Source: Poa pratensis (Eukaryota; Streptophyta; Magnoliopsida; Poales; Poaceae). From it: a stretch of DNA of 64,000 bases. The translations under genes and the position numbers were made by a program. The stretch spans positions 74,842,860 through 74,906,859 of the forward strand of contig CAMZMU010000027.1 of the NCBI GenBank assembly GCA_947311845.1, read 5' to 3'. Below, in pieces: positions 12,359 through 24,638 of the stretch (positions within the stretch are counted from its first letter, which is position 1; the number at the start of each line of letters is the position of its first letter). The notes under the pieces are model-generated. The model ran no database searches and was not told the DNA's origin. It saw only the letters and a list, made by a program, of their open reading frames with translations.

Positions 12359-15300
12359 ATGCCAAGCCCAGGGAACTATGCACTGGTGGTGGATCCGACT
12401 TTGGTTGGACCCAAGATTAATGTGAGATTCAGCCGAGTCTTGGTTGACAATGGCAGCGCAATAAACATCATGTATCGAGACACAATGGTCAAGTTGGGTT
12501 ATTCGCTGAATCAGTTGCAGCAGAGCAGCTGTACCTTCCATGGTATAGTACCCGGCGTGTCTTGTTCCCCAATGGGTAAGATATGGGTAGATGTGCTGTT
12601 TGGTACCAAGGACAATCACAGACTTGAGAGTCTCGAATTTGAGGTGGTAGACTTGGAAAGCCCATACCATGCTCTGCTCGGCAGACCAGCATTAGCCAAG
12701 TTCATGATATCCACTCATGTGGCCTACCTCAAGATGAAGATGCCTGGCCCGAATGGTATCATTACCGTTGCGGGAGATTACAAGAAGGCCATACAGTGTG
12801 CCACGGTTGTTTCCACCTTAGCCGAATCATTGGTGATCCAAGCTGAGAAGAGCAAGATGCATGAAGTAGTGGCAATGGCGAAGTCAGCTCAGCTCGGCGT
12901 GCTGGCTATGACCAATCCGGATGCAGGTGCAACATTTGAGGTGCCCAAGGAGACAAAGAAGATCCCCATTGACCCGGAGAATCCGGAGCGCATGGCCATC
13001 ATTGGTGCCAGATTGCATGGTCGGCTAAGGACCTGCCTGGTGTTCCGAGGGAGTTGGCAGAGCACTCTTTATTTGTCAGGCCGGATGTGAAGCCGGTGAG
13101 GCAACCGACTCGTCGTCTTTCAGACGATCGAAGAAAAGTGGTGCTGGATGAGCTGGCTAAGCTACTTGCAGCCGGGTTCATCATGGAGGTGTTGCATCCG
13201 GACTGGATATCTAATCCGGTTCTGGTAGAGAAGAAGAAGGACGAACCAGCGGTGATCAAGGTGTGGCGTATGTGCATCGACTTCACCAACCTGAACAAGG
13301 CGTGTCCGAAAGATCCATTTCCTTTACCTCGGATTGATCAAGTGATCGATTCTACTGCTGGGTGTGAGTTGTTGTCTTTTATTGATGCGTACTCTGGTTT
13401 TCACCAGATACCACTGAACCCCAAAGATCAAATAAAGACTGCTTTTATTACCCCGTATGGGGCGTATTGCTATCGTGTCATGTGTTTCGGTTTGAGAAAT
13501 GCCGGTGCAACTTATCAGAGATGTATGCAGAAATGCTTACACTCTCAAATGGGCAAAAATGTGCAGGTGTATGTCGATGATATCGTCATCAAAACTAAAG
13601 AAAAACGCACTCTCCTCGAGGATCTCGAGGAAACATTTGTGAACTTGAGAAAGTATCGGTTAAAATTGAATCCAGATAAATGCACCTTTGGTGTCCCGGC
13701 CGGAAAGTTGCTCGGTTTCCTTGTATCGAGCCGAGGTATTGAGGTGAATCCGGCTAAGATCCGAGCCATAGAAAACATGAAATTGCCTAAATGTCTAAAA
13801 GATGTGCAAAAGTTCACCGGGTGTCTAGCCTCGTTAAGTCGGTTTGTGAGTCGGCTAGGAGAAAAAGCCTTGCCCTTGTATCAGTTGATGAAAAAGAGCA
13901 CCGGGTTCACATGGACCCCGCAGGCAGACTCGGCTTTCAATGAGCTAAAAAAGATGTTGTCCACTGCACCAATTTTGGCATCACCTTTGCCGAATGAGCC
14001 AATGCTACTTTACATTGCGGCTACTAACCGGGTCGTAAGTGTGGTGATAGTGGTAGAGCGAGAAGAGGAGGGTAAATCCGTGCAGAGACCGGTGTACTAT
14101 TTAAGTGAGGTGATCTCAACCTCAAAGCAGAATTATCCTCACTACCAGAAGATGACATATGGTGTATACCTGGCGGCCAAGAAGTTGAAACATTACTTCC
14201 AGGAGCACCCGATCACCGTAGTATGCGAAGCTCCAATCTCGGAAATCATTGGGTGCAAAGATGCGACTGGCCGAGTTGCCAAATGGGCAATAGAAGTGTC
14301 TCCTTACACCCCGCATTATGAGAGAAGAGATGCTATCAAGTCTCAGGCTTTACCGGATTTCCTTTGTGACTGGGCCGAGATGCAGTATGAGCCACCCAAG
14401 CCGGATTACAATTACTGGAAGTTGCACTTTGATGGCTCCAAAACCAAAATCGGACTAGGTGCTGGGATAGTGCTCACATCACCGAAGCAAGATCAGTTGC
14501 GATATGTGTTGCAGATTCATTTCTCAGCATCAAACAATGTGGCCGAGTATGAGGCACTGATCCATGGGCTTAATGTGGCTAAGGATATCGGCATCCGCCG
14601 GATAGAATGTTTTGGTGATTCAGATTTAGTGGTGCAGCAGTCTTCTGGAAATTGGGATGCCTTGATGCCAATATGGCACTATATCGGTTTCATGTCCAGA
14701 AAATTTCAGGATTTTTTGAAGGCTGCGAGTACAAGCACATACCTCGGCTGGAGAACGAAGCTGCTGATATCCTGTCAAAGCTTGGGTCGTCTAGGGATGC
14801 AATCCCACCCGGGATATCCTTGAATCACCTAAGGATCCCTTCAATCAAGCCTTCGCCTGATTCCGAGTCAATTTTTATCCCAAAGCAAGAATCTGAAGCT
14901 GTTCCTATGAATGTTGATGTCGGGTACATTTGGGAAGACCCGGGGACTGCGCACCGAGACTCGGGGAATGATAACCGAATCTTAGGGAAGAGGAGAAGAG
15001 AGGAAGATGGTGCTAACCGAATCTTAGGGAATGGACAGAGACTGATAGAAGAAATAATGGCGGCCGAACCAGTGGAAATAGATGAGCACTTATTCCCTTT
15101 GCATCCAGTACCGAAGTGGGCTGAAGAAATCATGAAGTTCATGTCGGAGGGGAGTTTGCCAAATGATGAAACCGAAGCTAGGCGAGTGCAGAGGAGGTCC
15201 AAGGGTTACACCATTATCAACAAGGAGTTATACAAAAGGAGTGCAACCGAGGTGCTACAACGTTGCGTGGAGCCAGCCGAGGGCAAGGAGATGCTCTTGG

Positions 15301-16355
15301 AGATACATCAAGGAGAATGTGGGCATCATTGCAGTACAAGAGCCCTGGTGGCTAAGGTATTCCGGCATGGGTTTTACTGGCCCACTGCTCATGCAGATGC
15401 AGAGGACATAGTCCGAAAATGTGAAGGATGCCAAAGGTTTGCCAAGCAGACACACCTACCCGCATCGGCGCTCAAAACAATTCCTATCACTTGGCCATTT
15501 GCTGTGTGGTGTTTGGATATGGTGGGAGAATTCAAGCCGGCTAGAGGTAACATGACACATATGCTGGTAATGGTGGATAAGTTCACCAAGTGGATAGAGG
15601 TGAAACCAATCCGGAAAGTGGATGGTCATTCAGCTGTAACTTTCCTGAAAGAAATCATTTTGAGATACGGTTACCCTCATAGTATCATCTCGGATAATGG
15701 CACGAACTTTGCTGTGGGAGAGTTTGCCCGATTCTGTATGGATAAGGGGATCCGGTTAGACATAGCCTCAGTGGCACACCCAGAGTCCAATGGACAGGTG
15801 GAAAGATCAAATGCTTTGGTATTAGCCGGGATAAAAGCTCGGTTAATGGAACCTCTGGTAAAGACTCCGGGGTGCTGGATAGATGAGATACCATCAGTAC
15901 TATGGGGTCTAAGGACCACGCCGAATCGGTCAACTGGCTATACGCCATTTTTTCTGGTCTATGGGGCAGAAGCAGTGCTACCCACTGACATAGAATATGA
16001 TGCACCAAGGGTGACGATGTATACCGAAACCGAGGCAAAAGAGGCCCGGGAAGATGCAGTGGATCTGCTAGAGGAAGCAAGAGAATTGGCCCTATCTCGG
16101 ACAGCAGTATACCAGCAGAGTCTCCGACGTTATCATAGTCGGAAAATCAGCCCTCGAGTGTTTCATGAGGGAGATCTAGTACTAAGGCTGGTGCAGCGCA
16201 GCAAAGGCCGACACAAGTTATCACCTCCATGGGAGGGACCATTCATTGTGAGCAAGGCTATGCACAATGACTCGTACTACCTTGTAGATGCACAGGAACC
16301 AAGGAGGATGGCCTGGACAGACCCGGAGAAGAAACCAAGCGACCCTGGAATGTAG
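12359..16355 (+). pseudogene. Element 2 pol: protease, RT, RNase H, second (archaeal-type) RNase H, integrase
   Basis: The protease has the Tat-style motif VDNGSAINIMY (near 12445) in place of DTG or DSG. The reverse transcriptase (13090-13900) contains RMCIDFTNLNKACPKDPFPLP and YVDD at 13570-13581. A first, diverged RNase H follows. A second RNase H starts KLHFDGSKTKIGLGAGIVL near 14420, with AEYEALIHGL and GDSDLVVQQ; this extra archaeal-type domain marks the Tat lineage. The integrase (15300-15900) keeps the HHCC zinc site (ending CEGC) and the D,D,E residues within WCLDMVG, SDNGTNF and SNGQVERSN. Frameshifts lie near 13020-13060, before RT, and near the T6 run at 14711-14716, after the second RNase H. 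Each domain is well preserved, but the polyprotein is not continuous. Confidence 0.85.
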
Positions 16356-16989
16356 CTCTGCTTCGACCCTTTTACTCTTAAGGGGCGCAATGTATGTATC
16401 TCAGTTTATTATAAATGAAATTTCGGCAATCCGAGTCTGGACTCGGGGACTGCCTCGTCCTTATGCATGTGTTTTTTATTACTGTTTTGTCCATACCGTT
16501 CATGTGTCGGATTGCTTTGAACCTCGTCCCAAAATTCAAGTAATGTATGCTGTGTTGTTGATCTCGTGACTCGACTGACAAACACCAAAATGGTAGTCAA
16601 GAGCAGAGGTTGGGGAATATGGGAAACATGAAAATGGACTCGGGGACTCGGTCCAAAACCGATTCGGCACATGTCGTTTACTAACCCCTGTTATTTCTTT
16701 TTTGTTTATGTTAGATGATTCTAAACCACAACTCGCATGTTGCAAGTATTGTATGCTATGATTCCTATCTTGTGACTCGACTGTCGAACACCTAAAAGGT
16801 AGACAAGAGCAAAGATTCGGCAAAAATAGTAAACAAGAAAACAGACTCGGGGACTCGGTTTAAGATGATCCAACATAAACCTCGTCCGGATCACATTAAG
16901 CAAAATAAAAGTAGTCTCGGAAGAACTTAAATTGTATATTACATCTGCTCCCGGCATACCGGGGATTTAATGTTTTTCATTAAGATAAT

Positions 16990-19900
16990 TCAGGAAGAAG
17001 GAGCCTCGGTTGCAGGAGACTCGGTTGCAGGGATGGACTCGGATGTTGGAGGAACCTCGGTTGAAAGAGGACCCTCACTTGCAGGAATGACCTTGGACGG
17101 AGAGCTTGAAGGCTTGGCAGACTCGGAAGCATCCGGATCAGCTGAAGACTTGGCGGTCTTGACTAAGCCTTGTCCGGCAGTCTCAGCCGAGTCAGTGGCT
17201 GGTGTCTTGGAGGTCTTGGCTGGAGATTGTTCGGCGATCTTAGCCGAGTCAGAAGCTGGCACTTTGGTGGACTCGGTACGAGGTTGATCGGCAGAGTTAG
17301 CCGAATCACCAGACTCGCCCTCAGACTCGGCGTATTCTTCAATTGAAGCATCGTCTGATTCCTCTTCTTCAGTTTCTTCCCCATCCGAGTAGACCGGAGC
17401 GTCCAGATCAAGATGCTTTGTATTTGCAAATTCGGCCATAAAATTGGCAGCTTCTTCGCGGATCTGGATCCGGTTCGGATCTGAAGCCCATGAAGAACCC
17501 TCGCGAAGTGAGCGCACTTTGACAAGATCAATCAGTTCATACCAAGACATGATAAATAGCAAAGCTGCGTCAGCACCAGCGCGGGCGGACGAAGATCTCC
17601 ACTGCTTTAACCGGGTCTTTGCCTGATCCAGGTCTTTGATTAGCTCATCCGCAGATCGGGCTTGCCGAGCTTCAGGAAACAAGACTTGGTGAGCTTTGAG
17701 ACTGGCATTGAACAGATCAGTGTGGGACTCCTTTAAAGGAGCAATCCGAGCTTTAAGTGCAGTAATGTGGTCTTCGATATCCCACGTCTCGGTAGGGGAG
17801 CCCCAGTTAACTTAGCTCTCTCAGCTCGGGCATCTCTCACAGCTTTGGCGGCTTGAAACCGGATGCTGGTAAACTCTCCTACATATAGATGAGCTAACAC
17901 TGAGTTAGACGAGAGGGAACAAAAATTATGAGTCGGATAAGAGCAGAAGGGAAAGAGGAGATTCGGCAAACTTACGATCCATGTCTTCATTGAGGCTAGC
18001 AAGGTCAGCCAGCCATTTTGCGCTGATCGCCTTGTGAGCAGCCAGATCATCTTTCGCCGCTTTAGCTTCGGCTTCAGCGTCTTCAACGACCGTTTTGATT
18101 TTCTGGTCCAATTCGGCTCGTTTCGCAAGCCCGGCTTTCAGAGTATCTCGCTCCTTCTGGATCGAGTCTTTCTCTCTCTGCAGCGTATCCCGGTCGTTCT
18201 TGAGCTTGGCCTTCACCTTTCCAACCCGGTCAAGCTCCCGTTGGAGCCGAGTCACTTCTGACTTTTCCTCCGATAAAGCGCGCTTGTGCTCCTGATCTTT
18301 CTTTTTCATCTCCTCACCTTGCGCATCGAAGGAAGTTTGGAGGGCCTGGTGTTGCAGACTAGCTGCTTAAAGATCCGGCTGCGAGTAGTCGTGCATTCCT
18401 GAAAGAAAAAAGGTTAATGGCGTAAAAAGAGTCTCGGGGACTGGCACCCGAGACTGTTGAAAAAACTAGCAAGATGGAGCCAAAACGAATCTCGGGGACT
18501 GGAGGCCCGAGATTGATAAAAAAAGTAACCGACTCAACTGGAAAAGAGACTCGGGGACTGGGAGTCCCACGATTTTCTCGGCTAAAACTAAGTTCATGAT
18601 CAATTTTTTTTAGAGATTCAAGCCGAATGACTTTCTTACTCAGAGGAGTATCAGTCGTTCGACCCGAATCTCGGGGACTGGGAATAGTGCAGATTGATCA
18701 TGATAACATAAAAGCAAGATTCGGCAAAGTTACCTCGAGGACCCGGTTAGCGTCGACGACCGAGGCCTGCACAGAGTGTAGAGATTGGAACATCCGGCTA
18801 GGGCCAGCCGGATGTGGCGACGCTGTTGTAGAGGAGCCTTCGGCAAGGTCCGCAGCATTCCAAGCTTTAACAAATTCCTCTGCGGAGCCGAGGTTGTCGC
18901 CGCTCGGAGTGCGGAGATTCGGCAGGACCTGGCCGCTAAGTCGGGCGCAGTAATCGCCTCAGAGAGTTGATCATGCACCCGAGTCACTGATGGAGTGAAG
19001 GAAATCTGCTTGCTAGCAACCACCTGCTTATCCGAGGTGGTTGAGGTGTTGCCAGCGGCGGCTTGAGTCGACTTAGGAAGAGGCGATGCGCCCGGGTCTT
19101 GGCCGGATCTGGTTGTTTCGGTTGATTCTGGGGTTGATCCTGGACGGTCTTCTTCTTCTTCTCTGGGAGGGACGCTTGTTGTGTTTCCTGTTGCTGCTTC
19201 TCGAAGGACTGTTGCTGCTGTTTCTTCTTCTTCTGCTGCTCTTGATTCAGCAGAGCTTGAGCCTTGGGGGTAGGGCGAGGATCCGGCTTAGGCAAAGATT
19301 TAGCCGAACTCTTGGTTTTCTCCTTCTCCAACTCCTTCAGAGGACGTGGCCAAGTTGAATCTCGGGTAGGAGCTGAGACTTCCTCTTTCTCCAGAACAGT
19401 AACCGACTCTGGAATGAGAGTCGGCGGAGGAGTCTTGGCAGTTGTGGCACGCGCGGGAGAGGTGGCCGTATCCAGTGGGGGAATGGGAGAAAGAATGGAT
19501 GAATGAGTTTGCTCGGTGACGATGACGTCACTACATAGAGTAAGTAAACAGTTAACTCGGATAAATAACTCGGATAATAAAGGAAGAAAGCAAATGAAGT
19601 TGGCATTACCCCTTGGTGGTAGGCATGGGCTTGAGCCGATTCGGCTTCAAGGCGCTTTCTTATTCTCTTGGCTGAGGGGCATCTGATCCGGACGCATCAT
19701 CGCGTTTCCGAGATGTCCCTTGAGCATCCGGTTTGGCTGGAACACAGGTGGTGACCATGAAATCGGAATAGCATCAATGGGATTTAGGATCCGGCAATCA
19801 TCATCTTCGTCGTCGGAAATGTTGTAAACAATTGATTGCTTACCCTTGCGGATGGGCTTGGCGCGCGGAATCGGCAAATAATCGTCCGTATCCGCATCCT

Positions 19901-21030
19901 CTTCGCCCTCGCGCAGTGGGCTGCGATCCCGTCCCCACACCTTGGTGGAGAGATCTCCATCTTCGGTGATTTGGCGGTCGAACAGCTGCAGTAGAGGCAA
20001 GGCAAGTTGGGATTAGTCCGATGACACTTTGGTGAAGTATGGATTAATTCGGAGAATGATGAACTAACCTGTGGTGGAAGTGCATCTCGGTGGAACGGCT
20101 CCACGCCCCATTTCCACTTGTCCGACATCTCGGTGTAAGCAATGGCGTTTACCCGTCTCTTGACGGAAGCTCTGGTGAGGTCATGTTTGCTGATCCGGGT
20201 AGGATCTAGCAGACCGCTCATATGGCAAATCTTGTGCTGACGTTGTTGAAGAGGACTGACCCGGCGACAGACGAAGGCTCGGAGGAGATCGTCCGAGAGC
20301 AGGCCCTTCTCCAGAAAATTCTCCAGAGTTTGATGTATGACTTGAAGCTCTGCAAGAGTGTCAGCCGGATCATATCTGAAGTTCAATTCGGCCGTGGGGG
20401 GCTCGATCTTGAACTCAGGCAAGTTGAGAGCATCATGGCCTTCAACGCTCTTCACGTAGAGGAAGGACCTTTGCCATTTCTTGCAAGTATCCAGGCCAGT
20501 GATCCGGGGAAAGATGGAACCCGTCCTCGGAGTGATGCTAGCCGAACCACAAGCGGTCATCGCCTTCGGGTCACTGCCCGGGATTGTCTGTTTCCGGAGG
20601 TGGAAGTACTTCGCCCAGGTTTCGACAGTCGGCCAGAGACCGAGATATCCCTCGGTAAAGGAGGCAAAAGCCGACAGGGAGACAAAGGCGTTAGCCGGAA
20701 GGTGGTGAGGTTGCAGGCCGAAGAAGTCTAGGAATCTCCGGAAGAAGTCACTGCCGGGAGTCCGAATCCGCGCTCGAAATGCGCTAGAAATACAACGCGT
20801 TCACCCGGTTGGATGACCGGTTCGAGTTCCTTCCCCGGTTTTCGGCATATAACGTTAGGTGTTATACGCCGGGTGCTCAGCAGCCATTCCAAGTCATCGT
20901 TTGTAACATCGGAACCCTCCCAACTGCCGGGGGCAACTTCGGCATATCCGAATCAGTCCTGCAAGAAATCGGAGATAACCGAGTTAGGAGCTGCGGAGTC
21001 TCAAATCCAGAACGAGTCGGATAATGGTGT
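16990..21030 (-). pseudogene. Antisense gene (aORF) of element 2, gypsy-type transposon domain protein
   Basis: Tat elements often carry an extra gene antisense to gag-pol between pol and the 3' LTR, and this fits. Reading the minus strand, the N-terminal block (20922-20530) matches the element 4 copy at 28580-29044 (shared WEGSDV, TRRI, VICR.PGKE and AHFERGFGLPA). Then come a conserved block (20560-20060), an acidic segment with YNISDDEDDD (19985-19650), a Lys/Gln-rich segment (19331-18984), a charged coiled coil (18309-17926), and a Ser/Glu/Pro-rich tail (17682-16990). Intervals between blocks look like introns, but I did not fix every splice site. The N-terminal block has several frame breaks. 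I infer a nuclear, DNA- or chromatin-associated protein only from composition; no biochemical role can be assigned. Confidence 0.7.
18431..18680. repeat. TCGGGGACTGG hairpin repeats in element 2
   Basis: TCTCGGGGACT or ACTCGGGGACT occurs at about 18432, 18490, 18549 and 18669. Two copies are followed by their inverse, for example AATCTCGGG...CCCGAGATT, giving short stem-loops. Three more copies lie at 16441, 16638 and 16845. The motif matches the element's own polypurine-tract sequence at 21984. Confidence 0.7.
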
Positions 21031-21575
21031 AACCGAATCAGCTGTTAAGGGATTCGGTAAAGGCTATCCCGGATAAAATTGTCCAGTTATTGGGAAAAGT
21101 AATCCGGCTAGTAACTACAAACATCTTTTCGTGAGAATCTAGGGTTGCGCAAGATCTACCGCAGCAGTAAAATAGAGAGGAAATCCCAGTAAAAATACGG
21201 TGGAACTACTCAAGCGGTGGCAGGCCAAACTAGGGCAATCTAGTGCAGAACCTGGAAAGGAGATCTAGGGAATGCACTAAGGCGTGACAATGGACTCGTA
21301 CGCGAGTGAATCTACCAGAAACAGGCGCAAGTTCCCAGCGGGATATGAACTTGCTCGAGGTCGCCATGGCCGGAAGAAGAGGAACTTACGGTTGCAGTAC
21401 GGCGAGGAGGAGGCCTGGCGAAGAAACGGCGGCGCAGGGCGCGGTGCGCGGCTCCGGCGTTGTCGATATCTTCGGCGCGGCAAGGTCGCAAGGGCGAAAT
21501 CGCAGCGGCGTCAATGGCACGGATGGAGTTCTCGAAGTGGGAGGTGTGGGGAAGAAGAAGAGGAACCCCGCACCC

Positions 21576-21583
21576 CTATATAG
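21576..21583 (-). promoter_or_regulatory. TATA box of the element 2 antisense gene
   Basis: CTATATAG lies upstream of the antisense gene; read on the minus strand, GGGG follows directly. Element 4 has CATAAATAGG in the equivalent place (34661-34670). The repeated position in two diverged elements supports a real antisense promoter. Confidence 0.5.
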
Positions 21584-21983
21584 GGCCGCTAGGTGGTAAC
21601 TGGCGCACTACCGCGCAGTTTTCGGGGCATGGCCGGATCAAGTGTGCACTGAAACTCTGCGGTCGCAGCTGTGGCCGTGTATTTCAAGCACATGATGGGT
21701 CATAGAATTGGAAGCGGTTCTGTAGATCGGGTGTGCCGGTCAGCGAAGAAACCGAGGAGACGCGGTCATTTAGTCAAATGCACTCAAGTACCTGGTGGAT
21801 CCGGATAATGTGCTGTCAGTGGTATGTCAAATCAAAGACCCGGATTACAGGGCTTTGCGCAGAGATTCTCAGCCAGATGTCCCAGGAAGTCCTGAGACAA
21901 AATTATTCGATATGAGATTTGGTTAAGGGCATTTATTTTTAACCTGCTACGGCCCTCCATCCGAGGCTATAGGACCACACCAG

Positions 21984-21996
21984 CTTCGGGGACTAC
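21984..21996 (+). other. Element 2 polypurine tract
   Basis: CTTCGGGGACTAC immediately precedes the 3' LTR. The equivalent in element 4 is CTTCGGGGACTAA before TGTCGGGGG at 35212. Confidence 0.75.
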
Positions 21997-22957
21997 TATC
22001 GGGGGGCTACCCCCGGGTAGGGCAAAGAGGTGATTAAGAGCTGTAGAGAGTAAGCCGGATCAAGTTCAATCCGGATCTCTTGGGCCGGATCCCTTGGACC
22101 GGATCACTTGGGAAAGTCAGTTAGTCTCAATCATGCTAAAGTACAGGGAGAAACCGAAGAGGATCCGGCAAAGGCTTGCCGAATCAGAGGAAGGAATACC
22201 GGCTTAACTTAGCCGGGTTGGTCAGGAAGGATCCGGATTGGGGCAATGTCGGATACTGCACAAAGGCCAAGTAATGTCAGTAAGTTCACGGGTCCTGCAG
22301 GCCTCCTGCCCGGAGCTCAGAAGACAGCCAGGTCAAGCCACGGGTTTTCCGGGTCACTAGGCCCTAGGCGCTGACTAGGCTAATTCGGGAAAGGGCGGTG
22401 GCCTAGGCTCCGGTGGGCTACGCTGGCTTAAGCTCAAAGAGGAAAAGATAGACCTGCCGTTGGACTGACGGTGAGCTGGACTGAGTGACAGTAGCCAGAG
22501 CTTGTCCTGTTCCTCTTGTCCATGCCATTATCATCTCCAGCCAGGGCAAAAAGGTAATCCGGTTAGTGTATAAGTAGACTAGCACATCCTCCAGTGCGAG
22601 GAGAGACAAAAGAGGAACCCTAGAGCTCATTTTCCCCCCTTGGTAGCTTCTTCTTCATCGTGAGCTCTCACCATTGTTGCTTCATACAGCTCGAGGAGTG
22701 CTTTGTACTTGTCACATTGAGATATAAAGAGACTAGGCTAGTGCTGCAGTAGGGGTGTTACCTCCACAAGAGGGCCCCGTAGCAGGGTACATCTTGGTGT
22801 GCTTTGGTTGTTCTTGGTTCTGCTCGTTCTTGCTTGTTCTTGCGTGTTCTTCGTTGTTCTTCATGCGTGCTTCTTAGCGCGCATGCCCTCCTCGGATCCC
22901 CCAACATCCTAGCGAGCCCCCAACTCAAGCCATCCTATGGCATCTGCCGTGACACCA
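21997..22957 (+). repeat. Element 2, 3' LTR (lacks its last bases)
   Basis: It starts TATCGGGGGG (TG changed to TA) and matches 8664-9612. It has a 19-bp insertion near 22905 and stops at GTGACACCA. The final GCACGACA present in the 5' LTR is missing, replaced by element 3 sequence. Confidence 0.85.
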
Positions 22958-23431
22958 CCGATGTGACAAGGCATAGGTATTGAGTGACACAGTACCGCTC
23001 AACATCCTTTATCTGGGGGTAAAAAGAAAGAGTATGATGTGGGAGTGAGAGCAACCACGCTAGCCTTACGAGGGTGACCTAGCAACACAAATGAGTACTT
23101 CTTTCAACTATGTGTTTTAGGACATATAGCCGTTATAAAATCTACCATTAAAGCATGACAATTATGTGGACTTTATCTATAACATGAGAAAACCTTTGTC
23201 TTGTCCTCTTGCATTGAAGAGGATTGGGACACTTTTACATTCTTGCTTGGTTACTTCCATCCATCAAATCAACCACCTTGCTCCTTAAACTTGTTTAGTG
23301 CATAATCAACTAAAACTTGTGACACTTTAGTTGTAGGGAATAGATAACTTTTCCTTCTTGCTCCTGCGGATCGATACCTTACTTCCACATTGAGAGGTGC
23401 TATAGTGATCCTCTGCTCTTGGGGGTAATCA
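22958..23431 (+). repeat. Element 3, 5' LTR remnant
   Basis: It matches 28019-28582, except that about 70 bp present in the 3' LTR (near 28255-28330) are missing here. The first 970 bp of the LTR are absent. Confidence 0.8.
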
Positions 23432-23441
23432 AGTACTTTTC

Positions 23442-23459
23442 TGGCGCCGTTGCCGGGGA
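23442..23459 (+). other. Element 3 primer binding site
   Basis: TGGCGCCGTTGCCGGGGA is the site common to Athila-type Ty3/gypsy elements, usually described as tRNA-Asp type. It lies 10 nt after the LTR end. Confidence 0.75.
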
Positions 23460-23597
23460 GCGTTTAAGTTTCTATTCTAGTGTGCACTAGACTAAGCTTG
23501 GCGAGGTTTCTTTAACGTGTTTTATATCTTGCAACCATCTAAGCTTGGGGAGGTTCCTTTAAACTTGTCTAGGTGTAAGTTCTTCATTACTTTTGCT

Positions 23598-24638
23598 ATG
23601 GGTTTTCTATTTGATTATACACCTGAGGAACTTGCAACATTTACACTTGAGGAACTTGAAATATTACAAGAAGCTGATGATTTCTTTTCTCGAGCAGATG
23701 CTATTAAACGTAAAAAGTTAACTCTTGCTGCCGTGGAAAGAACTAATATTTTGCAAGAAGAAGAGGACAAAAACCTAAGCTTGGGGATGCCCATGCAATC
23801 TCAAGAAGATGCTGAAAAAGGACAACTGCAGAATGAAGAGTTGGATCTCCCAACTTCACCATCAACATATGATAGTAACACTCAAACTCAAAAACCTTTT
23901 GCTAGTAAACTTATTGATAATAATGAGGAGTATTGCTTAAATGTGCTATATGATAATGCTTTAGATGATGGTCCTATGCTTATTGTTAATCCTACATGTT
24001 TGGAAGTTACTATATTATGTGAGGATAAAAATGATATACTTGCTGCTCGTGATAGTACTCTTACTCATGAGAGCCCTGCTATGTTCTTGAATTCTCCTAT
24101 CTACACCATAGAGGAGAAAATTGCTTATGTGGAGAAATACTTATGTGGTTTGCAATTGTCTCTAGTTTCAAATCTTTGTTGCAACCATGATATTAAACTT
24201 GATATTGATCTTAACAACTATTTTGAAAGAGGGAAGCATGCTAATGAATTCCAAAATAAATTTAATGATTCTCATTATGTTCCCAAATTATTTAAGTTGG
24301 AAGATTCTATTGGTTATATGGTTGAGTACACTTTTACTACTTGTAACTATTATGAAAGAGGAGGTGATAAGAACCCTCTGTATGCTACTAATAATTATGG
24401 GCTGCAAGTAACTATGCATTGGAAAACTTCTATTCATTGTGATTCATTCATATACAAAATACCAATGCATAGGAAGAAAGTTAGACTTCGTTGTTATTAC
24501 TTTTGTGTCTTGTGTTTCTCTCAAATAGGTTTCAACTTGACTATTATTTTGATCGGTTTGAGAGCACCATGGGACCCTGGTATAATGCATGGAACACTTC
24601 CCAAGGAAGAGGGGAACAACATTCAAGCTCCTTCATGA
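23598..24638 (+). CDS. Element 3 ORF of unknown function (about 347 aa)
   Basis: This is the only sizeable sense frame in element 3. I chose the start MGFLFDYTPEELATFTLEEL at 23598; the frame stays open upstream to 23517. The N terminus is acidic and helix-rich with a repeated EELATFTLEELEIL unit. The middle is low in complexity (Asn, Asp, Leu, Tyr), with a Cys-containing stretch NLCCNHD. The last 80 residues are hydrophobic and may be read-through of non-coding sequence. I recognise it as the type of frame carried by many Triticeae non-autonomous gypsy elements, but no domain or function can be assigned. It may be a remnant of an Athila gag region. Confidence 0.45.
   Translation: MGFLFDYTPEELATFTLEELEILQEADDFFSRADAIKRKKLTLAAVERTNILQEEEDKNLSLGMPMQSQEDAEKGQLQNEELDLPTSPSTYDSNTQTQKPFASKLIDNNEEYCLNVLYDNALDDGPMLIVNPTCLEVTILCEDKNDILAARDSTLTHESPAMFLNSPIYTIEEKIAYVEKYLCGLQLSLVSNLCCNHDIKLDIDLNNYFERGKHANEFQNKFNDSHYVPKLFKLEDSIGYMVEYTFTTCNYYERGGDKNPLYATNNYGLQVTMHWKTSIHCDSFIYKIPMHRKKVRLRCYYFCVLCFSQIGFNLTIILIGLRAPWDPGIMHGTLPKEEGNNIQAPS

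Larger units (their letters stand above)
8664..22957 (+). mobile_element. Element 2, Tat-lineage Ty3/gypsy retrotransposon (14.3 kb)
   Basis: The element has paired LTRs (8664-9612 and 21997-22957), a primer site, gag, pol with two RNase H domains, a large 3' region with an antisense gene, and a polypurine tract. That layout is the Tat lineage (Grande, RIRE2, Retand, Ogre). It inserted into the LTR of element 1 after ...GAATATG. The expected target duplication and the rest of the LTR are missing on the right, so the right flank was lost after insertion. The LTRs differ at roughly 25 of 950 positions by eye, which suggests moderate age. Confidence 0.85.
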
